From assembly GCF_029382225.1 (NCBI RefSeq), contig NZ_JARLTC010000007.1, positions 62,001 to 126,000 on the forward strand: a stretch of 64,000 bases of DNA. The letters are read 5' to 3'. This document shows, piece after piece, positions 1-7,794 of this stretch (positions are counted from its first letter, which is position 1; each line of letters begins with the position of its first letter). Made by a program: the position numbers and the translations under genes. This DNA is from Spongiactinospora sp. TRM90649 (GTDB taxonomy: Bacteria > Actinomycetota > Actinomycetes > Streptosporangiales > Streptosporangiaceae). The notes under the pieces were generated by a model that did no database searches, was not told where the DNA came from, and saw only the letters and a program-made list of their open reading frames with translations.

Positions 1-1776
1 GACCACCTGGCGGCGGTAGAGGTCGAAGTAGGGGAAGTGCAGCAGCAGCGGGTACTGGTCAGGGCGGGTGGCCGCGAAGTCCCAGCGCGCGTGCCGGGTG
101 AATCCCTCGCTCTGCTGATGCACGCCGAGATGGTCGTCGAAGATCACGGTCATCGCGTCGGCCGCGTCCCGCCAGTCGGCCAGCTCCGGTTCGTCGACCC
201 CGAGTTCCTCGGCCCGGCGGGGGTGGCGTTCGGCGGCGGCGGCCGCGTCGCGCAGGTTCCGCTGGGCCATCAGGTTGGTGTAGAGGTTGTCGTCGGCGAT
301 GGCGCTGTACTCGTCGGGGCCGGTCACGCCGTCGATGTGGAACCGGCCGTCGGTGTGGTGATGGCCGAGCGAGGACCACAGCCGTGCGGTGCCGACCAGC
401 AGCGGCAGGCCGGTGTCGCGCTCGAACTGGGCGTCTCCGGTGGCCTCGACGTACTCCGAGACGGCGTGCGCGATGTCGGCGTTGACGTGGAACGCGGCGG
501 TTCCGGCCGGCCAGTAGCCGGAGCCCTCCTGGCCGTTGATGGTCCGCCAGGGGAAGGCGGTGCCGGACAGGCCGAGCTGCCCGGCGCGGGCCCGCGCCGG
601 GTCCATGGTGGATTTCCGCCAGGACAGCACGTCGGCGGCGGCCCTCGGGTGGGTGTGGGTGAGCACGGGGAGCACGAAGGTCTCGGTGTCCCAGAAGGCG
701 TGGCCGTCGTAGCCGGAGCCGGTCAGCCCCTTGCCGGGGATGGGGCGGTTCTCCAGCCGCGCGGCCGACTGGAGCAGGTGGAACAGCCCGAACCGGACGG
801 CCTGCTGCACCTCGGGATCGCCCTCGATCTCGACGTCCGCGCCCTGCCAGAACGTGTCGAGGAAGCCGCGCTGGTCGGCGCACAGGCCGTCCCAGCCGGC
901 CAGCCGCGCCGCCGCCAGTGCCGCGACGACCTGGTCGTGCATGGCGGCCCGGGAGCGCTGCGCCGACCACCCGTAGGAGAACAGCTTGACCAGCCGCAGC
1001 TTCCCGCCGGGCGGGAGGCGCGTGGTGACGGTGACCCGGCTGACGTCGCCTGCGCCCTCCGCCTCGACCCGGGTCTGCTCGGGGCCGTCCACCTCGTGAC
1101 GCATCGCGGCGGCCACCCGCAGGCCGCTGGCCCGGGTGCGGTGGACCATGATCGCGATGCCGTCCGTGGCCGAGATGTTCTCCTCCAGGACCAGCGGCGA
1201 CCCCAGGGCGGCGGCGGCCCTGGGGTCGCCGTCCGCGGCCTGGCGGGTCTCGTTGGCGACCAGTTCGGACTGCACGACCACGCTGCGGGGGTGTTCCATC
1301 GCCTCGACCTCGTAGCGGATGGCGGCCACCGCGCGGTGCGTGAAGGAGACCAGGCGGGTGGACGTGACGCGCACCCGGCCGCCGGTCGGTGAGCTCCAGT
1401 CGACCTTGCGGGTGAGGATCCCGGTTCGCAGGTCGAGGGTCCGCTCGTGCTGGTGCAGGGTGCCGTACCGCAGGTCGAACGGCTCGTCGTCGACCAGCAG
1501 CCGGATGATCTTGCCGTTGGTGACGTTCACCACCGTCTGACCGGATTCGGGATAGCCGTACCCGGCCTCCGCGTACGGCAGCGGCCGCAGCTCGTAGAAC
1601 CCGTTGAGGTACGTGCCCGGCTCCCCGCACGGCTCGCCCTCCTCGAAGGTCCCCCGTAGCCCGATGTGCCCGTTGGACAGCGCGAACAGCGACTCGGCCT
1701 GGCACAGGACGCCGAGGTCCAGGTGGGACTCGGTCAGCGTCCACGGTTCCACCGCGAAGGCCGGATGCTGGATCAT
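1..1776 (-). CDS. GH65 disaccharide phosphorylase/hydrolase, partial (C-terminus outside window)
   Basis: Cytoplasmic glycoside hydrolase family 65 enzyme of the maltose/trehalose/kojibiose phosphorylase type; phosphorolysis would release beta-glucose 1-phosphate. An N-terminal beta-sandwich region (opening MIQHPAFAVEPWTLTESHLD) is followed by an alpha/alpha barrel with FWDTETF and GVTGPDEY. Glu489 in GPDEY sits where the family has its general acid (Glu487 in Lactobacillus maltose phosphorylase). 592 codons are present against the usual 750-800, because the gene runs off the window. The ATG at 1776 lies 9 nt after the stop of the upstream phosphoglucomutase gene, and GGAGGAG at the end of that gene serves as ribosome site, so the two are translated from one message. 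The family is certain; the sugar substrate cannot be read from sequence. Confidence 0.93.
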   Translation of the reverse strand, partial: MIQHPAFAVEPWTLTESHLDLGVLCQAESLFALSNGHIGLRGTFEEGEPCGEPGTYLNGFYELRPLPYAEAGYGYPESGQTVVNVTNGKIIRLLVDDEPFDLRYGTLHQHERTLDLRTGILTRKVDWSSPTGGRVRVTSTRLVSFTHRAVAAIRYEVEAMEHPRSVVVQSELVANETRQAADGDPRAAAALGSPLVLEENISATDGIAIMVHRTRASGLRVAAAMRHEVDGPEQTRVEAEGAGDVSRVTVTTRLPPGGKLRLVKLFSYGWSAQRSRAAMHDQVVAALAAARLAGWDGLCADQRGFLDTFWQGADVEIEGDPEVQQAVRFGLFHLLQSAARLENRPIPGKGLTGSGYDGHAFWDTETFVLPVLTHTHPRAAADVLSWRKSTMDPARARAGQLGLSGTAFPWRTINGQEGSGYWPAGTAAFHVNADIAHAVSEYVEATGDAQFERDTGLPLLVGTARLWSSLGHHHTDGRFHIDGVTGPDEYSAIADDNLYTNLMAQRNLRDAAAAAERHPRRAEELGVDEPELADWRDAADAMTVIFDDHLGVHQQSEGFTRHARWDFAATRPDQYPLLLHFPYFDLYRRQVV

Positions 1777-1785
1777 CGTGCCCGC

Positions 1786-2529
1786 TCACTCCTCCGGCAG
1801 CAGGTCGGCGAGGTCGCCGACCACGAGGTCCGCGCCGTGCTCGCGCAGGGCGTCGGCGTGCCCGGCGCGGTCCACGCCGACGACGCGGGCGAAATGCCCG
1901 GCGCGGCCCGCCTCGACCCCGGCGAGCGCGTCCTCGAACACGGCCGCCTGCGCGGCCGTCAGCCCGAGCGCCTCGGCGGCGGCGAGGTACATGTCGGGGG
2001 CGGGCTTGCCCGCCAGGTTCCGCCGCCGGACGGTCACGCCGTCGATCCGCGCCGCGAAGTAGCCGGTGAGGTCGGCGGCCGACAGGACCCGCTCGGCGTT
2101 GGCGCTGGACGAGACGACGGCCATGCGCAGGCCTGCGTCGCGCGCGGCCTTGAGGTAGCGGACGGAGCCGGGGAACACGTCCACGCCCTGCCGGTCGATG
2201 ATCCGCGCGACGATGGCGTTCTTCCGGTTGCTCAGCCCGTAGGCGGTGGGCTCGTCGGAGGGATCGTCCGGCGATCCCTCCGGCAGTTCGATGCCTCGCG
2301 ACCGCAGGAAGGAGATGGTTCCGTCCAGGCGCTTCTTGCCGTCCACGTAGCGGTCGTAGTCGTCGGCCTTGTCGAAGGGCACGAACGGCTCACCGGTGCG
2401 ACGGGCGCGTTCCTTGAGGAAGTCGTCGAACATCGTCTTCCACGCGTCGGCGTGCACCGAGGCGGTGCGGGTCAGCACGCCGTCCATGTCGAACAGGCAG
2501 GCCTGGACCTCGTCCGGCAGTCCGAGCAT
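1786..2529 (-). CDS. pgmB: beta-phosphoglucomutase-family HAD hydrolase
   Basis: HAD-superfamily phosphotransferase of 247 residues, predicted to convert beta-glucose 1-phosphate to glucose 6-phosphate through an aspartyl-phosphate. HAD motif I is FDMDGVLT (nucleophile and acid/base Asp), motif II is VVSSSAN, motif III is the Lys of [10 protein letters not shown], and motif IV is [12 protein letters not shown]. An in-frame ATG further upstream (2646) would add 39 residues of non-family sequence. The ATG at 2529 directly follows TTGGAGGACCG and matches the normal family N-terminus, so I start there. The pairing with a GH65 phosphorylase downstream is the standard phosphorolytic maltose/trehalose/kojibiose pathway and supports the mutase call over a generic phosphatase. 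Confidence 0.9.
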   Translation of the reverse strand: MLGLPDEVQACLFDMDGVLTRTASVHADAWKTMFDDFLKERARRTGEPFVPFDKADDYDRYVDGKKRLDGTISFLRSRGIELPEGSPDDPSDEPTAYGLSNRKNAIVARIIDRQGVDVFPGSVRYLKAARDAGLRMAVVSSSANAERVLSAADLTGYFAARIDGVTVRRRNLAGKPAPDMYLAAAEALGLTAAQAAVFEDALAGVEAGRAGHFARVVGVDRAGHADALREHGADLVVGDLADLLPEE

Positions 2530-2551
2530 CGGTCCTCCAAGTCCCTGGGGC

Positions 2552-2646
2552 TCACGTGGTGAAGGCCCTGCCCACCAGGTACCCCAGGGCGAGCGCGGCC
2601 AGGCGCCGATCACGCCGCCGACGAACACGGCGATGATGATGCTCAT
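2552..2646 (-). pseudogene. possible small membrane protein interrupted by a frameshift
   Basis: Reading from the ATG at 2646, the first 15 codons give [15 protein letters not shown]. The same frame then becomes Trp/Pro-rich and runs on into the phosphoglucomutase. One nucleotide over, the sequence continues as [16 protein letters not shown] followed by TGA at 2552. Joining the two halves needs one missing base near 2602 and gives a hydrophobic protein of about 31 residues. Either this is a decayed microprotein gene, a sequencing error, or chance. The upstream ribosome site is weak. No function is proposed. Confidence 0.3.
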
Positions 2647-3162
2647 GCGCGGTCCCAGAGGCGGTGGCCGGCCAGGACGCCGATCCAGATGGCGATGTCA
2701 TTCCCGGTCGTCGGGCGTCGCCGGAGCCCTGGCGCCGGTGTTCGGTCCGGTCATCGCCCATCCCGTCTCTCGGTCGGCGTGGGGCCTCACCTGTCAGGGT
2801 GCACGGCGGACGGCAGGCGGAAACCCCACCTGGTCCGGCTTTTGCCGGATAGAGGGGGATGGGCGATACGGCGACGACCCCGGCAAGGCGTGCGAGCAGG
2901 TCAGCCGCCGGTCCGGCCCGCCAACCCCGACTGCCGGAGCCAGTCGAGGTAACGGTCGGTCCAGGTGGCGCTCGGCAGGCCGGTCGGCCCGGATGCCCGA
3001 TATGTGGTGCAACCGGGGGCCGGGCATTTCCCCTGGCTCGACGACCCGGCCGGTTCGTGACGGAGACCGTGACCTTCCTGGGATGAGCCCGGCCCATCCA
3101 CGGGGGCCCCTCGCTTCGAAACCCATGCGGCCGGTGCGGTTCCGGCCGGGCGGGAGAGACGC
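2647..3162. other. 516-bp gap without a convincing gene
   Basis: It lies between the phosphoglucomutase (leftward) and the sigma factor (rightward), so it should hold both promoters. All six frames give arginine/proline-rich shadow translations. One short minus-strand stretch ending at 2901 (RYLDWLRQSGLAG near its end) looks somewhat protein-like and could be the tail of a lost gene, but it has no recognisable start or family. A perfect 16-nt hairpin, TCCGGC-TTTT-GCCGGA, lies at 2834-2849. No clear sigma-70-type promoter was seen. Confidence 0.5.
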
Positions 3163-3759
3163 ATGGGCGTTCGTGATCGGTCACGGATCGGCGAGGGCCG
3201 TCCGGACGGTCGTCCGCAGGGTGTGGACGAACTGCTGCAACTGGTCGGGCGAGGTGATCGGGCGGCCTTCGAGCGGCTCTACGACGCGGTCGCCGACCGC
3301 GTCTACGGGCTCGTGCTCCGCGTGCTGCGCGATCCGGCGCAGAGCGAGGAGGTGGCGCAGGAGGTGCTGATCGAGGTCTGGCGCGGCGCGGCCCGCTACG
3401 AACCGGGCAAGGGCTCGGGCATGACCTGGATACTGACCATCGCCCACCGCCGGGCGATCGACCGGGTCCGCTCGGCGCAGTCGGGGCTCGACCGCGAGGT
3501 GCGGGCGGCGCGGCTGGAGCCGCACCGGCCGTACGACGAGGTGGCCGAACTGGTGGAGGACCGGCTGGAACGCGAGCGGCTGCGCCGCTGCCTCGCGGGG
3601 CTGACCGAACTCCAGCGCGAGTCGGTCACCTACGCCTACTACGGCGGCTATTCCTACCGCGAGGTCGCCGAACTGGTCAGGGCGCCGCTGGGAACGGTCA
3701 AGACCCGGATGCGCGACGGGCTGATCCGGCTGCGCGACTGCCTGGGAGTGCACCGATGA
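3163..3759 (+). CDS. sigK: ECF RNA polymerase sigma factor, SigK type
   Basis: Extracytoplasmic-function sigma factor of 198 residues that would direct RNA polymerase to a small stress regulon. Region 2 (about residues 25-95) contains FERLYDAVADRVYGLVLRVL and the SEEVAQEVLIEVW segment. Region 4 (about 140-195) contains the helix-turn-helix YSYREVAELVRAPLGTVKTR. The ATG at 3163 follows GGGAGAGACGC. The stop overlaps the next start (ATGA) with an RskA-type anti-sigma factor, the classic SigK/RskA arrangement in which proteolysis of the membrane anti-sigma frees the sigma factor. The family is clear; the inducing signal is not visible. Confidence 0.93.
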   Translation: MGVRDRSRIGEGRPDGRPQGVDELLQLVGRGDRAAFERLYDAVADRVYGLVLRVLRDPAQSEEVAQEVLIEVWRGAARYEPGKGSGMTWILTIAHRRAIDRVRSAQSGLDREVRAARLEPHRPYDEVAELVEDRLERERLRRCLAGLTELQRESVTYAYYGGYSYREVAELVRAPLGTVKTRMRDGLIRLRDCLGVHR

Positions 3760-4493
3760 GGGCGGCCAAGGGCGGGTTCGACCCGCACACCCTGGTCGGC
3801 GCGTACGCGCTGGACGCCATCGACGACGACGTGGAGCGGCGGCGGTTCGAACGCCATCTGACCGGGTGCGAGGAGTGCGCCAGGGAGATCGGGACGCTGA
3901 TGGAGGCGGCGGCCAGGCTCGGCGCGGCCGTCGCGACCGCGCCGCCGCCCGGCCTGCGGGCGCGGGTGATGAGCGAGGTCGGCCGGGTGCGGCAGGCGCC
4001 GCCCGCCGTCCCCGGACGGCGTGGCCGTCCGCGTGCGCGCGCGGCCGGCTGGCGGGGCTGGGCGGCGGGAGCGGTCGCGGCGGCGCTGGTGGCGGCGGTG
4101 GCCGTGCTCGGCACGACCACGATCCAGACGCGCGGCGAACTGGCGCAGGCCAGGCTGGCCGGGCAGCGGATCGCCGAGGTGCTGACCGCCCGCGACGCGC
4201 GCACGGTCACGACGAAGGCCGGAACCGCGCGAGGCACCGTGGTCGTGTCCCGCTCGCGGGGCGCGATGGTGTTCTGGACGGCCGGCCTGCCGGATCCGCC
4301 CGCCGGCCGGGTCTACCAGGTCTGGCGGCTGGCCCCGGGACGCGTCACCTCGGCCGGGCTGCTGACCTCCGGAGGCCCGCTGCCCGCTCCCGCCGAGGCG
4401 GGGGTGGACCAGATCGGCGTGACGGTGGAACCGGCAGGCGGCTCGGAGCTGCCGACCACGACGCCGTTGTTGCTGATGGACCTCCCCGTTTGA
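3756..4493 (+). CDS. rskA: membrane anti-sigma-K factor, RskA type
   Basis: Single-pass anti-sigma factor of 245 residues. The cytoplasmic N-terminus carries a zinc anti-sigma motif, His34-x3-Cys38-x2-Cys41 (HLTGCEEC). One membrane helix lies at about residues 100-120, followed by an extracytoplasmic RskA domain with the family motifs MVFWTAGLPDPPAGRVYQVW and IGVTVEPAGGSELPT. Its role is to hold the SigK-type factor encoded immediately upstream; the genes overlap by 4 nt, so they are translationally coupled. Regulation is expected through intramembrane proteolysis, as known for RskA, but no protease gene lies nearby. Confidence 0.93.
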   Translation: MRAAKGGFDPHTLVGAYALDAIDDDVERRRFERHLTGCEECAREIGTLMEAAARLGAAVATAPPPGLRARVMSEVGRVRQAPPAVPGRRGRPRARAAGWRGWAAGAVAAALVAAVAVLGTTTIQTRGELAQARLAGQRIAEVLTARDARTVTTKAGTARGTVVVSRSRGAMVFWTAGLPDPPAGRVYQVWRLAPGRVTSAGLLTSGGPLPAPAEAGVDQIGVTVEPAGGSELPTTTPLLLMDLPV

Positions 4494-4650
4494 GGAACCG
4501 CTTGAGGAAGCCGGATGAGGAACCCGCGTAGGGAAAGCGAATGTGGCCGTGGAGATGGCATCGGTTCGGCGTCAGGATCGCTGCCTCGCGGGGCACTTCC
4601 CGGTTAACTGAGATGGCAGGAACTTCTCCTCACGATCTCGGGACGTTCGC

Positions 4651-5022
4651 ATGGCTGGAAATGGGAACGGATCGACCGGGTTCCAGGTCGCGGGCGGATT
4701 CGCCGTCGCGCTGCTCGCCTGCCTCGGAGCCGCCGCGCTTTTCTCCCGGGGAGAGACGGTGGCCCAGGTGGTCGTCGTCGCGGTCGCCGTGGGCGGTTAC
4801 TCCGCCGCCGTCCGGCGACCGCTCCCGGCGCTGGTCACCGCGATCTTCGCGTGGGCGTTCACCACGGGATTCCTGGTGAACAGCGACGGCGTGCTGACTG
4901 TCGGCACGCTGGCCGACCTCGAACGGTTCGCGCTGTTCTGGCTGGCCGCGCTGGCCGGGGTGGCGTGGCATCTGGTCGCCGAGCTGCTCGCGCACCTGCG
5001 CCACGCCCGTCCGTCGGCCTGA
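4651..5022 (+). CDS. small four-helix membrane protein, unknown function
   Basis: A protein of 123 residues that is nearly all hydrophobic, with about four predicted membrane segments (roughly residues 12-30, 37-53, 57-76 and 90-113) and short polar termini ending in HLRHARPSA. The layout resembles the membrane part of DUF4118-like sensor proteins, but no signalling domain follows, so this is only a resemblance. The ribosome site is poor. It stands alone between the RskA gene and the convergent DUF2252 gene. I do not recognise a family. Confidence 0.6.
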   Translation: MAGNGNGSTGFQVAGGFAVALLACLGAAALFSRGETVAQVVVVAVAVGGYSAAVRRPLPALVTAIFAWAFTTGFLVNSDGVLTVGTLADLERFALFWLAALAGVAWHLVAELLAHLRHARPSA

Positions 5023-5049
5023 CCGGCCGCCCCGGATCACCGGGCGGGC

Positions 5050-6345
5050 TCAGGGGAGCAGGCGGCCGTTGCGGAACAGGTCGACGAACAGCCGGTGGTC
5101 GTCACGGGCACGGGCGCCGTAGGCATGTGCGAACTCGATCAGCGCGGCGGTGAAGCCCTCGTCGTCGCCGCCGATGACGGCGACGATGGCGTCTTCGGTG
5201 GAGAAGTCGACCAGGTCGTGGTCGGAGGCGTCGTCGGCGACGGAGTGCATCCGGGCCACGGCGGTGCCGAGGTCGGTGACGACGTGGGTGAGCTCGGCGG
5301 GCTCGACGATGTCGTCCCAGTTCAGGTCGCCGTTGTACGGCGAGATCTCGGCGACCACGTGGCCGATGCCGTTCAGTTCGGTGTAGCCGAGCCACGGGTC
5401 GGCGCACGACTGCAGGGCCCGCTGCGACTCGGCGGTGCGGTGGCCCTGGTGGTGGAAGTAGGAACGGGCGCGGTCGTCGTCGATGTGCCGGGCCACGGCC
5501 GGGGTCTGGGCCTGCTTCATGTAGAGCAGGACGTCGTTCTCCAGGGCCTGGGTGTGGCCTTCGAGCAGCAGGTTGTAGGACGGCAGCCCGGCCGACCCGA
5601 TGCCCACGCCGGTGCGCACGGCGACGTCCTTGACGGTGTGCTCCAGCGCCTGGCGCCCCGACGCGGGCGACAGCGTGCCCAGGTAGTCGGCGAACGCCGC
5701 CTCCACCGCCTGGCGGGTGCGGAGATCGACCGGGCGCCTGCCCTCTATGAAGGCGAAGCGCCGGTCGTAGTCCTCGATCGTGGTCTCGGCGTCGAGCAGG
5801 GCGACGCGGGTGCTGAGCCGGGCGCGTTGCAGCACCCGGTGCAGCACGCCGGTGGTGCTCTGCAGGGTGAGCGAGCCGATCGTCTCGTCGCCGTCGCGGA
5901 CGATGCCGTTCAGCTCGGCCAGGTAGGCCGAGACGAACGCGCGGACCAGCATGGTGATCGCGTCGTCGGAGAGCGCCTTGGCGTAGCCGATCAACGCCAG
6001 GCTGGCCACCAGGCGTTTGAGGTCCCACAGGTAGGGGCCGACGTAGGCCTCGTCGAAGTCGTTGACGTTGAAGACCAGTACGCCGGAGGCGTCCATGTAG
6101 GTGCCGAAGTTCTCGGCGTGCAGGTCGCCGTGAATCCACACCCGGGAGGTCTGCTTGTCGAGGAAGTCGCGTGCGGCGAACGCCTCGGTCATGTCCGCGT
6201 AGAACAGACAGGCGCTACCCCGGTAGAACGCGAACGGCGAGGCTGCCATTTTTCGGAATTTGCGCCGGAAGGCCACCGGATCGCGCCGCATGGCCGTGGC
6301 GAATTCCGTGGCCAGCACATCGAGGATGTACTGAGAACGGTCCAC
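5050..6345 (-). CDS. DUF2252 family protein (kinase-like fold)
   Basis: DUF2252 protein of 431 residues, a widespread actinobacterial family with a fold related to aminoglycoside phosphotransferases and no settled function. Hallmarks are ASPFAFYRGSACLFYADM near the N-terminus, then HGDLHAENFGTY (phosphotransferase-like HGDxHxxN, the likely catalytic loop) and FNVNDFDEAYVGPYLWDLKR (the second acidic motif), and near the end FAHAYGARARDDHRLF. GTG at 6345 is used as the start; the ATG at 6291 is an alternative that keeps all conserved motifs. It appears monocistronic and convergent with the small membrane protein at 4651. Confidence 0.9.
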   Translation of the reverse strand: MDRSQYILDVLATEFATAMRRDPVAFRRKFRKMAASPFAFYRGSACLFYADMTEAFAARDFLDKQTSRVWIHGDLHAENFGTYMDASGVLVFNVNDFDEAYVGPYLWDLKRLVASLALIGYAKALSDDAITMLVRAFVSAYLAELNGIVRDGDETIGSLTLQSTTGVLHRVLQRARLSTRVALLDAETTIEDYDRRFAFIEGRRPVDLRTRQAVEAAFADYLGTLSPASGRQALEHTVKDVAVRTGVGIGSAGLPSYNLLLEGHTQALENDVLLYMKQAQTPAVARHIDDDRARSYFHHQGHRTAESQRALQSCADPWLGYTELNGIGHVVAEISPYNGDLNWDDIVEPAELTHVVTDLGTAVARMHSVADDASDHDLVDFSTEDAIVAVIGGDDEGFTAALIEFAHAYGARARDDHRLFVDLFRNGRLLP

Positions 6346-6437
6346 ACCTCAACGCTACGGCGGCCGATGCCCATGCGCGTCGCACTTTCCGTGTCAGTTC
6401 GATTACCATTCGTGGAACATTTTCATCACGGTGCCAG

Positions 6438-6761
6438 TCATGGCGAGTGGCATGCGCCGAGCACCACGCTGAGCGGTGTCTCGACCCGCCCCGGGCCGTG
6501 GCAGGTGGCGCGCACGGCGGGATCCCGGCCGACCAGCACGCGTTCGCCCGGCCCGAGGTCGCCGGTGCGCGGCGCCCCCTTCGACGGCCTGCAGTCGCCG
6601 ACCCCGATGACCGGGTTGCCGACGGCGACCCGGTCACAGGTGTAGGTGGGCACGGGCGGGGCGCTCGCGGCGGCGCCCGTGCCGACGGCGGGGCCGGCGA
6701 TGATGCTGGCCGCGAGCAGGGCGGGCACGGCGGGCGCGGACAGGAAGACGATCGCCTTCAC
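6438..6761 (-). CDS. small secreted protein of unknown function
   Basis: A protein of 107 residues with an export signal: Met-Lys, a hydrophobic core (about residues 3-25) and an Ala-rich cleavage region near GAAASAPP. The mature part is short, with three or four cysteines (TYTCDRV, GVGDCRPSK, ATCHGPG, LGACHSP) that could form two disulfides. I chose GTG at 6761 because GAAGGAG lies 5 nt upstream; GTG at 6767 would overlap that site. No family is recognised. It may be co-oriented with the DUF2252 gene but is separated from it by about 90 bp. Confidence 0.6.
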   Translation of the reverse strand: MKAIVFLSAPAVPALLAASIIAGPAVGTGAAASAPPVPTYTCDRVAVGNPVIGVGDCRPSKGAPRTGDLGPGERVLVGRDPAVRATCHGPGRVETPLSVVLGACHSP

Positions 6762-6892
6762 GGACACTCCTTCGATCGCGTATCGCGTTGGTTCCGATAC
6801 TCTGCGTGACGAAGACGATGCGGGGTAACCGCTCCAGCCGTGACGACTTGCTTCCCGAAACCGTACGCCCGCCTAACCCGGCGCGGCGGTGA

Positions 6893-7222
6893 TCAGACCG
6901 AGTACTTGCAGACCAGCGCCTGGCTGACGCCCGCCGAGTAGCCGATCAGAGTCCAGGTCGGGTGGTAATAGGTGCAGGCGGCCGACGCGCTGCCGCCACC
7001 GGTGTACGCGAGGCCGGAACCGGCGAACCGGTAGCAGCTCACACTGCCGTTGTAGAAGCCGATGCCGGACGACGAGTTCACCTGGGCGGCGCAGTAGTCG
7101 CCGAGCGAGAGCGGGCTGTAGACGGTTTCGACGACGGCCGCATGGGCGGGACCGGCCGTGACGGCCAGCGTGCCGAGGCAGGCGAGTGCCGAGATCGCGA
7201 GCGCGGCGACACGACGAGACAT
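6893..7222 (-). CDS. small secreted protein with Cys pairs, unknown function
   Basis: A protein of 109 residues with a clear signal peptide (MSRRVAALAISALACLGTLA, cleavage after GPAHA). The mature domain of about 80 residues is rich in Tyr, Ser and Gly and contains four cysteines (DYCAAQV, VSCYRF, AACTYY, LVCKYS), consistent with a compact disulfide-bonded extracellular domain. The ATG at 7222 follows GGAGGTTCC. A perfect palindrome lies about 110 bp upstream. Similar short exported proteins are common in Streptosporangiales, but I cannot name a function. Confidence 0.7.
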   Translation of the reverse strand: MSRRVAALAISALACLGTLAVTAGPAHAAVVETVYSPLSLGDYCAAQVNSSSGIGFYNGSVSCYRFAGSGLAYTGGGSASAACTYYHPTWTLIGYSAGVSQALVCKYSV

Positions 7223-7331
7223 GGAACCTCCAAGATTCAGGGGAAGGTGGTTGGCGGGCATGGTGAAGTGCACCGCCAAGGAGGGTGATGGGCTGTGACC
7301 AGGGGCAATCTCGTACTGATCGCAGTATTAA

Positions 7332-7348
7332 ATAGGAAACCTTCCTAT
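7332..7348. promoter_or_regulatory. perfect 7+7 palindrome, candidate operator
   Basis: ATAGGAA-ACC-TTCCTAT, two exact 7-bp arms around a 3-bp centre in one of the few A+T-rich spots of this region. It lies 110 bp upstream of the secreted-protein gene starting at 7222. An A+T-rich stretch that could hold a -10 element on the minus strand (TTTAATAC) follows directly. It could be a repressor or activator site for that gene; the binding protein is unknown. Confidence 0.45.
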
Positions 7349-7474
7349 GCAATGGGGTCCGATGGGGCTTTCATCCCAGCCTTCCTCGTTGTCGTGCGCC
7401 CCGTCAGGAAGGACGGCCCGCCGTCTCCGGTGCATGAGGCGCGGGGGCCCGCAGTCGGCCCCGGCGGTCCAGGC

Positions 7475-7722
7475 GCATGACCGCCGTCGCCGAGACGAAG
7501 CGCGACCGCCCCCGTGCTCCATTCACCCGACACGTAGTGCCGGGCGGCCAGCGTGCGGCACGCCCACGCCGCCTCGGCGGGCGCGACCCAGTACACCTCG
7601 CGGAAGGCGTCGTAGGCGACGTCGCGCGGATGGATGCTGGAGCCCAGCCCGCGCATCAGCCGCGACCTGGCGGGCTGGCCGAAGATGGTCGAGCCCACCG
7701 GGTCCACGCCGACCAGGCGCCG
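7475..7722 (-). pseudogene. internal fragment of a cysteine-synthase-like PLP enzyme
   Basis: About 80 residues read as a recognisable internal piece of a fold-type II PLP enzyme (cysteine synthase/SbnA-like): [20 protein letters not shown], then [23 protein letters not shown] and [11 protein letters not shown]. The N-terminal two thirds, with the PLP lysine, and the C-terminal end are absent; the frame degenerates on both sides. It lies just downstream of the transketolase gene in the same orientation. Most likely it is what remains of a deleted gene that once followed the transketolase. Confidence 0.65.
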
Positions 7723-7794
7723 GTCGGGTGCGGCTCGCCGACGATCTCCAGGCGCGCGCCGTGCGAGGCCGGCAGCCGGGCCCCCGGCCCCTTG

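Noticed and set aside
37-1392. Long plus-strand open frame of 451 codons
   Set aside because: It is antisense to the GH65 gene and has the Gly/Arg/Val-rich composition of a G+C-driven shadow frame; the same applies to the minus-strand 576-codon frame in the next register.
2901-3164. Small minus-strand frame with protein-like C-terminus
   Set aside because: No start, ribosome site or family could be supported, so it is only mentioned in the description of the gap.
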